A stretch of 64,000 nt of DNA from Antedon mediterranea (lineage: Eukaryota; Echinodermata; Crinoidea; Comatulida; Antedonidae): assembly GCF_964355755.1 (NCBI RefSeq), contig NC_092675.1:22422412-22486411 (forward strand). The letters run 5' to 3'. The notes below the pieces were generated by a model. The model searched no databases. It was given only the letters and a program-made list of their open reading frames with translations, and was not told where the DNA came from. The translations under genes and the position numbers were made by a program. Shown piece after piece: positions 10,453 through 22,550 of the stretch; positions within the stretch are counted from its first letter, which is position 1, and the number at the start of each line of letters is the position of its first letter.

Positions 10453-12511
10453 ACAAAGTGCGAGGCAGCGAGGCACGCGAGGCAAGCGAGGCATGCGCGG
10501 CATGCGCGGCATGCCAAATATTTGTGCGAGGCATCATTTTATCATTTCCAAAAGTGCGAGGCATGCGAGGCATATAGTTTACAATTTCAAAAAGGTGCGA
10601 GGCATATCTTAACGTGCTATTATGCTATATTATAGGCCTAATAATCAATCGATACAAGCGTATCTAAATAGATTCGTGTATACACTCATCATGTTGTTTA
10701 TTTTTATGTAACGATTGTTTTTTCATTCAAGTCATATCGTGTCAAATTTTACTTTTACAAAAGTGCCCAAACTACGGTTCAAAAATCTTAACGACAGTCT
10801 TCAACTTTCGATAAACAATAGTTGTTATAGCGACACACTCATCAAATGACTGCAATGTTTGTTGGCATTTCGAGCGTGTTCACTCACATGTCTCTCGAAC
10901 ATAGCAGAGTGAAAATAATATTTTGTCACACCCCTGCGCCTAGATCCGGTAGACCCGAGAGATGGAAATTCCCTCTTTACTATTTAGCAGGTAGCGGAAT
11001 GATTCAGCCCTCAGCTCAGAGGATTGTGGTGCATTCCCCTTCTATAGCACGTGGTTTCAGCAGCAACGCACAGACTTCTCTCTGAGCGGCGTGCCAAAGA
11101 CATTTTTGACATTCCATTCTCTAGGAACAACACGTGTACCTCTCTCGCAAATAAGGTGAACAGCGATTGCCAGGACAAGTTCAATAACTGGCGGTGAATA
11201 AAAGGTAACTGATATGGCGATCCAATAACATGCCGCAAAGAAAAAAATTGCGACAGAATTCTGGAGCGAGTGTGAAAAAAGACTTACGTCCGACAATTGT
11301 AATACTAGGCCTAAAATTAAACTTTAGCTAATATGCTTAGCCCTAACCTAGATAAGAGGCCTATGTAGAAAATAATTTAATCAATTTTGATATAATAATA
11401 ATTGGTGTAATATTTAATAATGATACACTATTCCTGTTTTAGTAAGCTAGGTATATTACGAACGATTTTTATTTATTGTTGTCCATGTACGTACTAATAA
11501 ACCTGGCGCTAGTTTCCTTCGCTTGTATTTTTACTCCAAATTTGATAACTAACTTTATCGTGTGAATACCAAACCTTAGAAGTATACCTCATGAGTACTT
11601 TAATGAAAGAATCACATAAAAAGTAACAAATAAATCCTTAAATTAATGATTTTACATGCGTGTTTCTCGAACACTGTTCGCGAATTTCACTTATTCAATG
11701 TTCAATATTTTTGTTTCTATGGAGCGCCAACAGAGCAACGATAATAGAGGACTAAAACTCAGTGGAATGCGTCAATTTCTCATGCATTTATTGGTGAAAA
11801 ACACGTTTTATTTCAATATATTTGTTAATTTGTCAATAAAAATGCTGTAATATGTTACTGCTGATACTGTTCTGTTTTCAAAGAATAATAATCGATCCTA
11901 AATCAACATCACTACCTAGTCTAGACCTAGGACATCCTACTAAGGATATTATGATGAATTTTTCTATTTTATTCTTTAAAAGGTTAACGAAACCGTGTAC
12001 ATTATCAACAGTAATATTTTTCCTTACTGACAGTGACAAAATCTATTGAAATTGTACTTGATTTTCACCAAATAATGCGTTAAATATAAATGGATTCCAC
12101 AGAGTTTTTAGCCCTCTAATTAATTTTGCTCTTTTGGCGTTCCATAGAAACCAAAATATTGAACATTGAGTGTGTGAAATGCGAGAAAAACAACGTCTGT
12201 AAAATCACCAATTTAATGGATTTATTGTTACTTTTATGTGATTTTTCTTCATTAAAGTAGGCCTACTAATTCTAAGCTGTGGTATTCAGGATAAAGTTGG
12301 TTAAAATACAAGGCAGGTGCAAAAGGAAACTAGCCTAGCGGGCCTAGGCCTAGGCTACTTCAATTTCGGTGATTTCCTGCCTTGCAATTTTGAGAAATGA
12401 TAAAATGATGCCTCGCATTTTTTGATGATGGTAAAACGATGCCTCGCATAAATTTCTGACTTGCCTCGCATGCCTTCCCTGCCTCGCGTGCCTCGCTGCC
12501 TCGCACTTTGT
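10453..12511. mobile_element. TIR element with GCGAGGCA subterminal repeats
   Basis: The left end reads ACAAAGTGCGAGGCAGCGAG followed by GCACGCGAGGCA. The right end (12480-12511) is its reverse complement, ending ...CTCGCACTTTGT. Inside the left terminus GCGAGGCA/GCATGCGCGGCATGC motifs repeat to about 10600, and the right terminus has matching TGCCTCGC repeats from about 12400. This layout resembles foldback-type DNA transposons. No transposase frame was found between the ends and no target duplication could be fixed. Confidence 0.6.
11495..12345. repeat. Long imperfect inverted repeat (hairpin) inside the insert
   Basis: Arms of about 300 bp at roughly 11497-11790 and 12080-12340 are mutual reverse complements with mismatches. 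Matching landmarks are TTTCTATGGAGCGCCAACAG with CTTTTGGCGTTCCATAGAAA, and CACATAAAAAGTAACAAATA with TATTGTTACTTTTATGTG. It could be a separate MITE nested in the TIR element, or part of that element's arms. Confidence 0.65.
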
Positions 12512-12724
12512 TACTACCCATTACTCATTAAAAATTAGTAAGATAATGTCATCACTAATTGTGTATATACTATATAATTATTGCTTGGTTATAAAGAACG
12601 AGCTGCAATGAATCTTGTGGAATTAATTATGATGAATTGTAGAAGCAAGTGAATCTTTACATCAAAGAAAAATACGTTAAAATGTATTATTAAACACACT
12701 AATTAAACAGCCATATGTTTAATA

Positions 12725-13155
12725 GTGGAGGCAGTGTGTTGTAGTTCATTGTTACCTCTATACGCTGTTTCTAATACTAGGACCATAATACAACACGCTT
12801 TTTATATCAATGTGAAACTGTCCAAACTCTCTCTATCCAATGAATTGCATTCTGATTTGATTTGAATCACCCAACATTATTTGTTTTAGTGGTCTCTAAC
12901 CGTAAAATTAATTATGAACCTTAATTGTATTATATTATTATTCCTTCTCCTTTCCTTTTTGTAAGTAATCATGTTGTTTATTTTCTTTGTTACTTGTTAA
13001 TTCTATCAACTATGTTTTGACGTATTAATAAAGAATTGAATTTAATTGAATTAATGAAGGTAATGTGTTGTAGTTCATTGCTACGTGTGACGTTGTTTCT
13101 AATAAAGATCATGAAGTCGACAAGCTACTATCAATGAAAAACTGTTTCATACATT
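12725..13155. repeat. Paired ~100-bp repeats flanking a LINE-like 3' tail
   Basis: GTGTTGTAGTTCATTG...GTTTCTAATA...ATCAATG..AAACTGT occurs at about 12734-12830 and again at 13065-13153. Between them lies an AT-rich segment ending AATAAAGAATTGAATTTAATTGAA, which looks like a LINE 3' tail. The whole block is present in inverted form in the right arm (about 52495-52925). Confidence 0.45.
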
Positions 13156-16100
13156 TTCCCCCGAAATTTATAATAATAAACCTTAATAATTTGAATCTTG
13201 AAAATGATCTACATCTTTTGTTATCTTTTTTTGTGCCATCGTGGTTTCTCTCCTCTTTAATACAGTTTGTTTCCTTCTTCTTCACTTTTTTGACCACATA
13301 ACACAATTTTTTTTACTAGCAAAAAAAAAAATAAATAAAGATTCCTTATGCATATAGATGGATTAATTCTACATAAATATTAGTATTTTCCCTCTATATT
13401 TTTTGTTAAGCTATGTTCATCATGGTAATAGTCATAGTTATCTTTTTTCTCCAATCATGTCATGTTTCGTTTCTCATAAAACATGTGCTTGAAAATGACA
13501 TTAAACGTTATATTACAAAGTGTCAGTGTCCTTTTCGAGTTTGTGTGTTTAAACACAATTCCATAACCTTATCCAGAACCTTTGTCTTAGACAAGAATTA
13601 TAGGAGAATAATCATGATCTTCTTGAAGAGTTAGAAGTACCAAAGCACACTTTTATTGTTCCTACGATAGGACCCCCTTTCTACACATTGTGTTTATTTC
13701 TTCTTCATTACTATTATCGTGTTTTTACTATTCCAATATTAATCACTTAACTATATGCTGGATTGTTGAATTCCATTTATATTGTTGTATGTGCATAGGC
13801 CCAGGGAAGAACAACAGTGAGTTGGTCTGTTCCTCTGGTTAAAATTGGAGCAAAAAATACATGCTTTTGAACAACGCATTCTCAGTCGGTTCTCGCACGG
13901 TACTATATCACATAATTATAGGTAGACTAATTATTTCGTTGTACTTCGTTGAAATATTTAAAACCTAATTTTGAGATATATATATATACCTTCTGATTCC
14001 CAGAGGTTTCACTCATTAAGCAAAGGTCTACTGAATTAGTAGTTGTAGTACTAGAAGCGGAAGAGCATGTGAGAAATAGTCTCATTGATCTAAACTTTGT
14101 AATTCGGAACTACCCTAATAATAATATAAACCGTTGTTGCCAGTCGCGTAACAAGGGCCCAGTTGGTACGAAGATAAGAATTGTCACGCTTGCTACTTTA
14201 ACGAAATACATAAGTCTCCACCACCTTAGCCCACGCATGGTGGGAGTCAACAAATGTTTAAAAATAGAGCTCACTATTTCTCAGGACCAGTCAGGTACCA
14301 TGGTTGGGGCTGGTTGGGGCTGATTAAGAACATTAAACAAAAAATAGAGCTGCTATTTTAACAAATTGAAATAATAGTCTATTTCGAAGAAGTGCCAAGC
14401 AAAAACATTATTAATCAAACCGGTTAGCATTAAATTAGACGTACGTTAAGCAAAAATTATTGACAAATTAAACTTTAGAGAATTTTTTCAGCAAATCTGG
14501 CCTTCGGTTCGCGGGTATACTACTGTCATTGGTGATGAAGGTACAGTGAATGTAATTGCTAGATCTAATTAGATTAAAGAAAGTATACGTAATATTTGCT
14601 TGTCTCAGTTCTAATGTACATCGTATTGCTAGGAACGTAGAAGGTGAAAATAGAGGAAACATGACAATTAGCAGGAAATGTGAGGAATGACGAGAATAAT
14701 ATTACATTTACTCACATCATACATTTAACCTGGGTTTACTATTTCACAATATATCCAAGTAATGAAGTTTGCATTGAATTTTACAGTAAAATGACAACCT
14801 TACATTGTGAATTCGTCATATGTTTATTAATACATTAGAGGCGAATTTAGGATTTTTCTTGAAAAGATGTCTGTTTATTAGAAGTAAATGTATCTCAGCT
14901 GTTACAAGAACAATATTAATACAGGGCCTACTTGAGCCGTGTTTATTATCCACAATAACATGTCCAAAATACATCAATAATCCAATACGACATTACAGTG
15001 ATTTAAATAGCAAAACATTTTTCATATAGTTTTATTAAAGGCCCACAAAGTAGGCCTATCGCTATTCTGTTACTACAATTACACGTAAATATCATCAAGT
15101 AAAGTTAGACTGACATAAAGCCTACATAATCATTTCTTTCAAAGCATTATGACTATTTTGTTAAATACTTTAATACATCGTTTTTATTTTGTTGAAAATG
15201 GGACCTACTTCGTATTTTAAACAAACATGAAAAAAGCAGTCGAATCTTCGCAGTTCAAAACGCTACCGAAGTCGTAGGCCTATTCATAAGGGGTGGAATA
15301 AGATCAATAACTACAATAAAATACCATTTTAAATTGTATGGATATATATACGATACATAAAAATAAATTATTTTAACTCACCAGAATATGAAATCTATAT
15401 GCAACAAGATGAGGAAATAACAGGTCTCGTATGTTATGTAGACTATATAGACGTCTTGAGAAACGTTAAGAATTCACTCTGAGCGCGTGATGATATTATA
15501 CTTGCAGTTATTAAAATAATAATTACCACGATGCTAGCTTAACAGTGTTATGTTCACAATTATAATGCACGCTAACATTATTATTACGGGATTTCCTTTG
15601 CAAAATTCTACCCATACGCACAGAAACAGCTCAATCCCAAACGTGTCTTACCGCTTAGAGAATAGTAAGATATCCAGCCGCATCTATACATGTGCGATCG
15701 ACTTGACTCAGATGATTTAGAACTGCTGAGCTGCAGAGATGAGCTTTTAATCAAACGCCACCTTAACGTAATTATCTTCTGTGTTTGTCTATTTTAGCTT
15801 GTAGGTTTGAATTCATAGAAATGATCCGCCCGTTTAATGAATCAGCCAATGAGAGTTCAGAATAAGCAAATAAGCTATATCTGTTGTTTCATTTTTTTGT
15901 GTTGAATTACTCCGCCATAACATGGATACAGATAATTGTATACATTGCCAGAATTATGATTTCAAATTTATCATAAGTCAAAATAGTAAGAGTAATCTTT
16001 GAATATTTTCTTCAAACTTCTATCATTAAATTACTGGCATTCATTAATAACCATTCTGTTAATAAATTGTTTTAATATAATTCATGCATCATATTAATGT

Positions 16101-16954
16101 AGAATTCTGATCAAACAAAAAATAACTTTTGACTTTCAAAATCAAATTATATAATTATAAAGTAAATCAATTGGGTAACTGGAAATAGTAGTCCCTAACC
16201 ATACACAATATAAACTTAAACAATAACAATAAAAATTGGTGATTTTATGAATAAACACAATTAAATTCGGTGGTGTATAAATTGGGAAGAAAACATCAAG
16301 AAGAGCAAGATTCTGACTGTCGTCTCAAATCATGGAGAAATAAGTATCAACTGATTCCTAGAAAGAACTTGGAAACGTTATTTTATCTGTTAGGAATACA
16401 AAAATTATCGCAACTCTATTATATAGAAAATAACGGGTAAAAAACTGATACCAATAGTAATGATAAATGTAAAACAAATTTAGAAATAGAATTTTTAGTA
16501 AAAATTACATTATCGAAAAACACTGTTAATTCTGCGGTAATATTCTAGAAATCATATAATAATAATATAGTCAATTACGGTGTAACGATAAAATAATTAA
16601 TATTTAATGTCCAAAATTCATATACACAAACAATTTTTCAAGTCACTATTAGTATAGTTAATTATGATAATCGTACGCTACACTACAGCAAAAACGAATT
16701 ATGTTAATTGTTCGTTTGTTCACCAATTTTTTTATTTACAAGTAACCTTCTGTACCGTGGTGGGGCACCTAAAATAAATTGTTCATCCATTACTAAACAA
16801 AAAAACATGCCATTTTCGCTTAGCCAACATTATAGCTATAGTTATTACATTTTCAATATCCTGTATGTCATGAATTTCTCACCACTCGGAAGTCCAGATG
16901 GTACGCATGCATACACCTGGGAGGAATAAACTTTTTTCCCCGACTGAAAAAGGT

Positions 16955-17255
16955 CTACGCTTGCGTTTTTTAAGCCTCTAGGCCTGATGTTTCCAAAGTA
17001 TAAAATGCAATTTTTTGAAGACCTGCAGCTCTAGTTTTAAACATTTTCTTAGCTCAGCCCCAACAATAAAGCTGGTCATATTTCGAAGAACAAGAAGTAC
17101 GTATTTTCCGGGACCTAACATCTCTATTTTTCAAACATTTCTTAGCTCAGTCACAACCCATGATAGGGACTTATATATTTTTTTTCATGTTTTGAAGTAT
17201 AATAAGTCCAATTTCCGGGACCTTCAACTCTATTTTTCTAAATTTTCTTTGAACT
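16955..17255. repeat. Degenerate tandem repeat, ~105-bp period
   Basis: Units with ACCT..AACTCTATTTTTC.AACATTTTCTTAGCTCAG and a TTCCGGGACCT junction recur at about 17017, 17112 and 17219, the last truncated. The divergence between units suggests an old tandem duplication. No coding potential. Confidence 0.5.
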
Positions 17256-17384
17256 TTTATTTTTTAAATTGAAAAATATGGATTGAAACAGTCATCGCGC
17301 ATCGTTTTTTTGCACGCAGTATTTTATTTAGGCCCTATGCATTATAAAAAATGGAAAAAATGGTTACCCTAAATCTGATTAAAA

Positions 17385-17695
17385 AGACCTCAAATGACGC
17401 TAGAACGCGTTGCTTCCGGCCCTTGGCGGCCCCTGGCCCTCAGCCTAGTGATGCTCGCTTCGCTCGCATAGCCCCCCTCGTCGGGGAATGCAGCCACCTG
17501 GCGCCACCCCTGCTGAGTTGGCCTCATCACGAAAGCGTTAAGTTCTGGTGTCCATCGTTCAACTAGCCCAAGCCACAACAGAGAGTCTTACATCAGTCTT
17601 TAGAACGTCAAATAACGCAAATTTGACCGGGGGCCCTTGGCGGCCCCCTGGCCCCCAGCCATTGTTGCTCGCTTCGCTCGCACGCCCCCCCCCCC
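17385..17695. repeat. GC-rich two-unit repeat with GCTCGCTTCGCTCGC palindromes
   Basis: Two blocks share CAAATGACGC/CAAATAACGC, then CCCTTGGCGGCCCC, TGGCCC..CAGCC, and GCTCGCTTCGCTCGC, at about 17390-17475 and 17605-17690. The second ends in a long C run. The composition contrasts sharply with the AT-rich surroundings. Short frames on both strands are by-products of GC richness. Confidence 0.55.
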
Positions 17696-18154
17696 CCCCA
17701 TTATAAATGCTGCATACGGGCCTGGTTTCAGACAGGACGCTATTTCTTCTCACTACCGTTCTCAAATTTAACGCTACGGTGAGTCTCAAATTTCTGCGCA
17801 TGCGTGGATCACATTTCGGTTCAAATTACCGTACTGAACTACTTCCGTACTACAACGAATAAGGCCTAATACAGATTAACGTACAGCAATAGTATTTTAG
17901 GATAGATAATTCATTACACAGTCTTTATAAACAAGGAAAACAGCAAAGTGACCCATATGATTTTACCTGTAGTAATAACATTTGAGATAAAACGAATGTC
18001 ATCATATCATTCTCCTCTAATTCACGCCTTGAATACATGATTAAAAGAACGCGACATATTGACGATAATTATTATACAACCGATTCAGATTATGCGCAAC
18101 AGACAATTAACCTATAGTTTACTGTCTATGTATTGAAGCACCAGTATTGCGCAC

Positions 18155-19193
18155 GCGCAGCACCGTATGTAAGAAAATTGCAGTTTGAAACACTGTCTGT
18201 ATAATAGCAAGACAATGTAGATTGCCTTGATCTTAGTCATTCACTTTTGGAATTGGATTAACAAAAATATTTACCCGAGAAAAAATCTGTAATTTAAATC
18301 CAAAAAAATTGTAAAATTGGCTGTTTGCCAATAGATTTTTGTTTGAAATTAACCGTTTATTTTGTCTTTTTATAAATAAAAGGGGTTTTTTTTCATTTCA
18401 TTTTTTTTTTACACGGATGTGATTTTATTTAAACTACAAAATGGCCTATTCATTGAAATGAAGTTTTAATCTAATATGTATAGTGGTTATTTTATCACAT
18501 GATCCTTTTGTAAAATTTCAAATTAAGTTCTGATTTATTTTCATTCTCCACGAATAATGTCAACTCTAGCCATGGATGGAATAAGATCATTCAAAATCGA
18601 ATAACCATGGAATAACATTCTTAATTTCCTACTACTACTGTAAATAAGTGACAATTGTACAGTTTAGGTCCGATGGCAAAACTGGACCATGTAATAAAAA
18701 CAAATCAAAATCATGTTACTTTTCTGGTCAATGTTTTGTATTTTTAATATGTATCGTTTAGAGGCAAAATAAAAGAATTTTTAGGCCTAATTACGTGCAT
18801 TCAAGTTATAATTCTCGAATTTGAAGCATACCATAAAAGACTGTTTGTCATTATCAGATTTCGTCATCTTTACCGTTTAAAATTTTATTTTCAGTAAATT
18901 TAAAATATCAAAATTTCCTATTATACCACTAGTTCCGACAGCAATATTATTATGCTTATAATAAACAAGGAGTTTGTTTGCTGTACCTTAATTTGTTTTC
19001 AATTGTGTCATAGGGACTAGAGAGCCGGCAAGTTGGTTCCTACACACCAACTAACATTAGCAAAAACTGTGCCCATTAATCCAACCTTTCCTGGCATCTT
19101 TCAAAAGAATAATGAAAGGATCCTTCAGAAATAAAAGTTCAATCTATCAAGTAACTTTTACGAATGTGTTGTTGGTATTAGGCATATTTTATA
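18155..19193. repeat. 1039-bp direct repeat, copy 2
   Basis: Same orientation, same length and nearly identical to 8078-9116. The flanks differ from copy 1 on both sides (left ..TTGCGCAC, right CTACTACTACTG). The near identity suggests a recent event. Confidence 0.85.
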
Positions 19194-19970
19194 CTACTAC
19201 TACTGTAAATTATATTCTTAAAAATGGTTACTTTGACTTGAAGTTGACGGCTTGAATAAAGCTTTAAAGAAAGTTTACGGGTGGAAACCTCACAACATAG
19301 ACCATACATATTTAACATGAGCTTTCTAACTCAAGTTATTAGACTGGTAGTAACTACGAATTAAAACTTATATTATAAAAAAGCTAAGATTTGAACCAGG
19401 ACTAAAGGATTGAAAACCGACCAACTTTCTGTTCTATACAAACATATTATATTTAACTATAAAAATCACCCCAATATAGGTGAATCAAATTACAACTAAC
19501 CATTACAACTCCCTGAACTAACCAACTCAGGAAATGTGTAACAATTTATAACTGTACTCCATGATTTACACTGAAATTATATATTATTTACAATAATAAA
19601 CAAAATGGGGTCATTTAATTAAAAATGATAAGGCAAAAATCCTTTGCTTTGATTGGACATAGGGAAGATATACCCTACACGAATACATTTCCATTATATT
19701 CAAATTCAATTTTTAAATGTAACATTTGAGAAAAGTTTATAGGCAAATTTCTATTTTTTTTAAATGACCGATTAAATTAAACATTTTGATTTTTTTGGAT
19801 TAAAATATAGTTATACTACATGTACTAACATAAATTTGACTATTATATTGTTTTTAACACCTTTAATGTGTCTTTGGAAGAATACAATATGGTTATTGAA
19901 CAGGACTGTCGCCCATTTATGAATGAGATAATCCACATTCAACTTTACATTTAACCATATGCATAGTGTT
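19194..19970. other. 3' flank of MS4A-like copy 3; no gene seen
   Basis: AT-rich. Around 19385-19430 AAGATTTGAACCAGGACTAAAGG resembles the B-box region of a tRNA-derived SINE on the minus strand, but it is too degenerate to call. The 3'UTR of copy 3 probably lies just below 19971. Confidence 0.3.
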
Positions 19971-22527
19971 TTACACTGGAGGTTCTTTTTCTGGATGTTC
20001 ACTATAATCAGGCAGTTGAGCTTGCGTTATATAGTGGCCGCTGTTTTGCTGTGGTTGACCTATAACTTGATGACCCATGACCTGTTGATGACCCATGACC
20101 TGTTGTCCCATGCCTGGTTGTTGACCCATGAACTGTGGTTGACCAATGACCTGTGGTTGACCAATGACCTGTGGTTGACCATAATACTGCTGCACCATAG
20201 GATATCCTTGAACACCAACTTGACCTGCAGTAAATTTGTTGGTTTAATGTTTACGTATTCATGGCACCTTTCCCTCAAATTGAAAAAGTAATGTATATGT
20301 TTATGTAAATTAGGTCCACATAAATAACATACATAATTCAATACAAATGACAAATTTTGCATAGATAATTCCATTTCTGTTTTGTAATATTCATTAATTT
20401 ACTTTTCTTGGGCTATTCATAAAAATGTGACTTCATAAAACATTTAGGATTGAACTGTAATTAATGCATAGCTAAAAACTAGATAGCCAGGTTTCTTTAG
20501 GTCACCATTTCACTACTAATTTTTAAGAGCATAATCAATGATTGAAAGGACTCAAATCGAGAAAAATTGTAGAAACTGAAATAACAAAATATAGAAACTG
20601 TAAAATAATTGCTCACCATCTACCAGCAGAGATATGCGAACAAGACTTTAGTCACCATGTGGATTAGGCAGTTTCATGTAAAATAGACCTACTATATTTA
20701 AATACTTATTTACCATAAAATACAAAGAATATGAAATTACCAGATTGTACCACATAGGTAGCATATTGAGTCTGAAAACAGAGCAAAAATATGTGCACTT
20801 TTATAAATTATCTCATGTAATTCACACAGTTTGTTTATTAAAAAAACATTAACATTTAAACTGTTGTGATCTGATACACAATAGCAGGTTTATCATACAT
20901 ATATTGCTTCATGGTACTGTATATCAAATCCAGTATAGGCCTATCTGTCATACCGTAAAACCTTTTTAAGTACTTTTTAGGTGGGCTACTTTTCAAGATG
21001 AGCTTCTTTTCAAGATTACTTTTGAAAACTAAAGACTAAATTTTACATATTTGTGAACAAAATACCAAGATATTTGGCATTAAATAACCTTTGATATTCA
21101 AATAGTCTAAGTCGAAAAGAAGTCCATAATACCTTGAAAAGAAGCTCAGTGGATTAAGAGATGGTCTTATTTTCGAAAGAGGTTTTACAGTATACTGTAC
21201 GAGTATAATACTGTATGAGTATAATACTGTATGAGTATAATACTGTATGAGTATAATACTGTATGAGTATAATACTGTATGAGTATAATACTGTACGAGT
21301 ATAATACTGTACGAGTATAATACTGTACGAGTATAATACTGTACGAGTATAATACTGTACGAGTATAATACTGTACGAGTATAATACTGTACGAGTATAA
21401 TACTGTACGAGTATAATACTGTACGAGTATAATACTGTACGAGTATAATACTGTACGAGTATAATACTGTACGAGTATAATACTGTACGAGTATAATACT
21501 GTACGAGTATAATACTGTACGAGTATAATACTGTACGAGTATAATACTGTATGAGTATAATACTGTATGAGTATAATACTGTATGAGTATAATACTGTAC
21601 ATAAACAATGATATAAATATTTTGAGCAAAATAAGAAACTCACATTTGTTGGTGTTCCACAGCAACATGTTGCACCAGAGCACATGTAGACTGACGAAAT
21701 TATTGCAACCACAAGTTCTATGCCTCCAATTATCGTACAAAGAATGTCAACAGCCCTACCACCTCCCTATGTATGTAAATAATGTTGCAAACATTAGTGC
21801 ATATTCTATACTTTTTGTCAGCAAGCATGTAGTAATTTTCCAATTACATGATATGATAGATTTGCATAAATTGTCTAGTATTACTCACATAATAGTAGTA
21901 GGCAGCACTGCTAATACTACCAATAATAACATGAACTCCTGCTGTAACAGCTGCCATTATTGACATCACAAGACAACCAACAATCTGTAAATATATGTTA
22001 CAATTTATTTGTAAGACTAAACCTTTTACCAGTATTCATACGAATAATAAATTAATACATTAAATTCAATCACAGTAACTTACAGCACAAGAGTTTTGTC
22101 CTTTAGAATGTCCAGCAATTATTCCCAGAATTCCAGCAACAAGATAAAACTGTTAGGGGAAAAAATGGCATGAACCTAATCAAAATTAGATGTAGTAACA
22201 ACATACAACATTTTACAAATTTTAATATTAGTTTTCAATATAAAATATTCAAATAAGCAGTTATACTGGTTAGGTATCATAACAAAAATATGTAATAATC
22301 ATTACCCCAAGTGCACCCCATATTGGTACAGCAATATATCCTTGAGTAAATCCAAGAAAAATACACCCTACACCAAAAGCAAGCGATAAAACAGATAAAC
22401 TAATTTGGATATAGCCAGTCACTAGTGCAGCTTTAGTGTTTAAACTTGAAACTTTTCCTGGCTGTTGATAGTAAATTACTGGTCCAGCCTCTGGGGCAAC
22501 TTGCAGTGGCACAGTAGTTGTCGTCAT
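19971..22527 (-). CDS. MS4A/CD20-like four-pass membrane protein, copy 3 (complete, 263 aa)
   Basis: Six coding exons: 22306-22527, 22084-22149, 21889-21984, 21644-21766, 20741-20771 and 19971-20224. Total 792 bp, in frame. The first four are multiples of three; exon 5 ends after one base of a Gly codon. Each membrane segment sits on or near an exon: TM1 at about residues 34-60, TM2 at 63-95, TM3 in exon 3 (starting IVGCLVMSIMAAVTAG), TM4 in exon 4 (ILCTIIGGIELVVAII), then a Cys-rich turn (CSGATCCCGTPTN). The last exon is a Gln/Gly/Pro tail of VIGQPQ / VMGHQQ units ending in an LPDYSEHP motif and a short acidic-basic end. The layout fits the CD20/MS4A fold with cytosolic ends. An acceptor (TTTTCTAG) at 22551 shows a 5'UTR intron. 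Intron 4 holds a MITE and a 16-bp minisatellite. Partners and function are unknown. Confidence 0.8.
20950..21194. mobile_element. MITE with ACCGTAAAACC termini
   Basis: The left end ACCGTAAAACCTTTTTAAG pairs with CGAAAGAGGTTTTACAGTA at the right end. Internal copies of AAGATGAGCTTCTTTTCAAG and CTTGAAAAGAAGCTCAG are also inverted. It lies in intron 4 of MS4A-like copy 3, immediately before the 16-bp minisatellite, whose unit resembles the MITE end (ACAGTATACTGTA). Confidence 0.6.
21195..21600. repeat. 16-bp minisatellite, 25 units
   Basis: The unit is CTGTACGAGTATAATA. Going left to right, one C-type unit (CTGTACG) is followed by five T-type units (CTGTATG), sixteen C-type and three T-type, then a partial. 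Long minus-strand frames across it (periodic YSYSIILVQYYTRTVL) only reflect the 16-bp period and are not genes. Confidence 0.9.
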
Positions 22528-22550
22528 TGTACAGTATTTGCTAATAAAAT

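Larger units (their letters stand above)
9991..12524. mobile_element. 2.5-kb insert specific to the left arm
   Basis: Homology to the right arm stops after TTATGCGCGT (9990) and resumes at TCATTAAAAATTAGT (12525). The right arm has 488 bp of different sequence there (53101-53588), so this is a replacement or two events rather than one clean insertion. The insert contains a Harbinger-like exon, a TIR element rich in GCGAGGCA and a long imperfect hairpin, described separately. Confidence 0.75.
9117..16674 (+). repeat. Large inverted duplication, left arm
   Basis: This arm is the reverse complement of 48956-54472, interrupted by a private insert at 9991-12524. Outer boundary: TATTTGCGGGCTCC (9117) pairs with GGAGCCCGCAAATA (to 54472). 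Inner boundary: AATTATGATAATCGT (to 16674) pairs with ACGATTATCATAATT (from 48956). By eye the arms differ by a few substitutions per hundred bases and small indels, for example in a TA run near 13980. Small ORFs at 13109-13306, 14069-14323, 14468-14662 and 14820-15029 recur in the other arm only because the DNA is duplicated. No gene was recognised. Confidence 0.85.

Noticed and set aside
14820-15029. 69-aa ORF conserved in both arms (also 50597-50806)
   Set aside because: Conservation is explained by the DNA duplication. It has no family match, and sister ORFs in the arms differ in length or C-terminus.
8078-19193. LTR retrotransposon with 1039-bp LTRs
   Set aside because: The repeats lack TG...CA ends and short inverted termini, no primer-binding site was seen, and the interior has no gag or pol frames.
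21036-21740. Two long minus-strand ORFs (234 and 175 aa) rich in YSYSIILVQYY
   Set aside because: They read through the 16-bp minisatellite; periodic peptides appear in overlapping frames because the unit lacks stops. The array is in an intron of MS4A-like copy 3.
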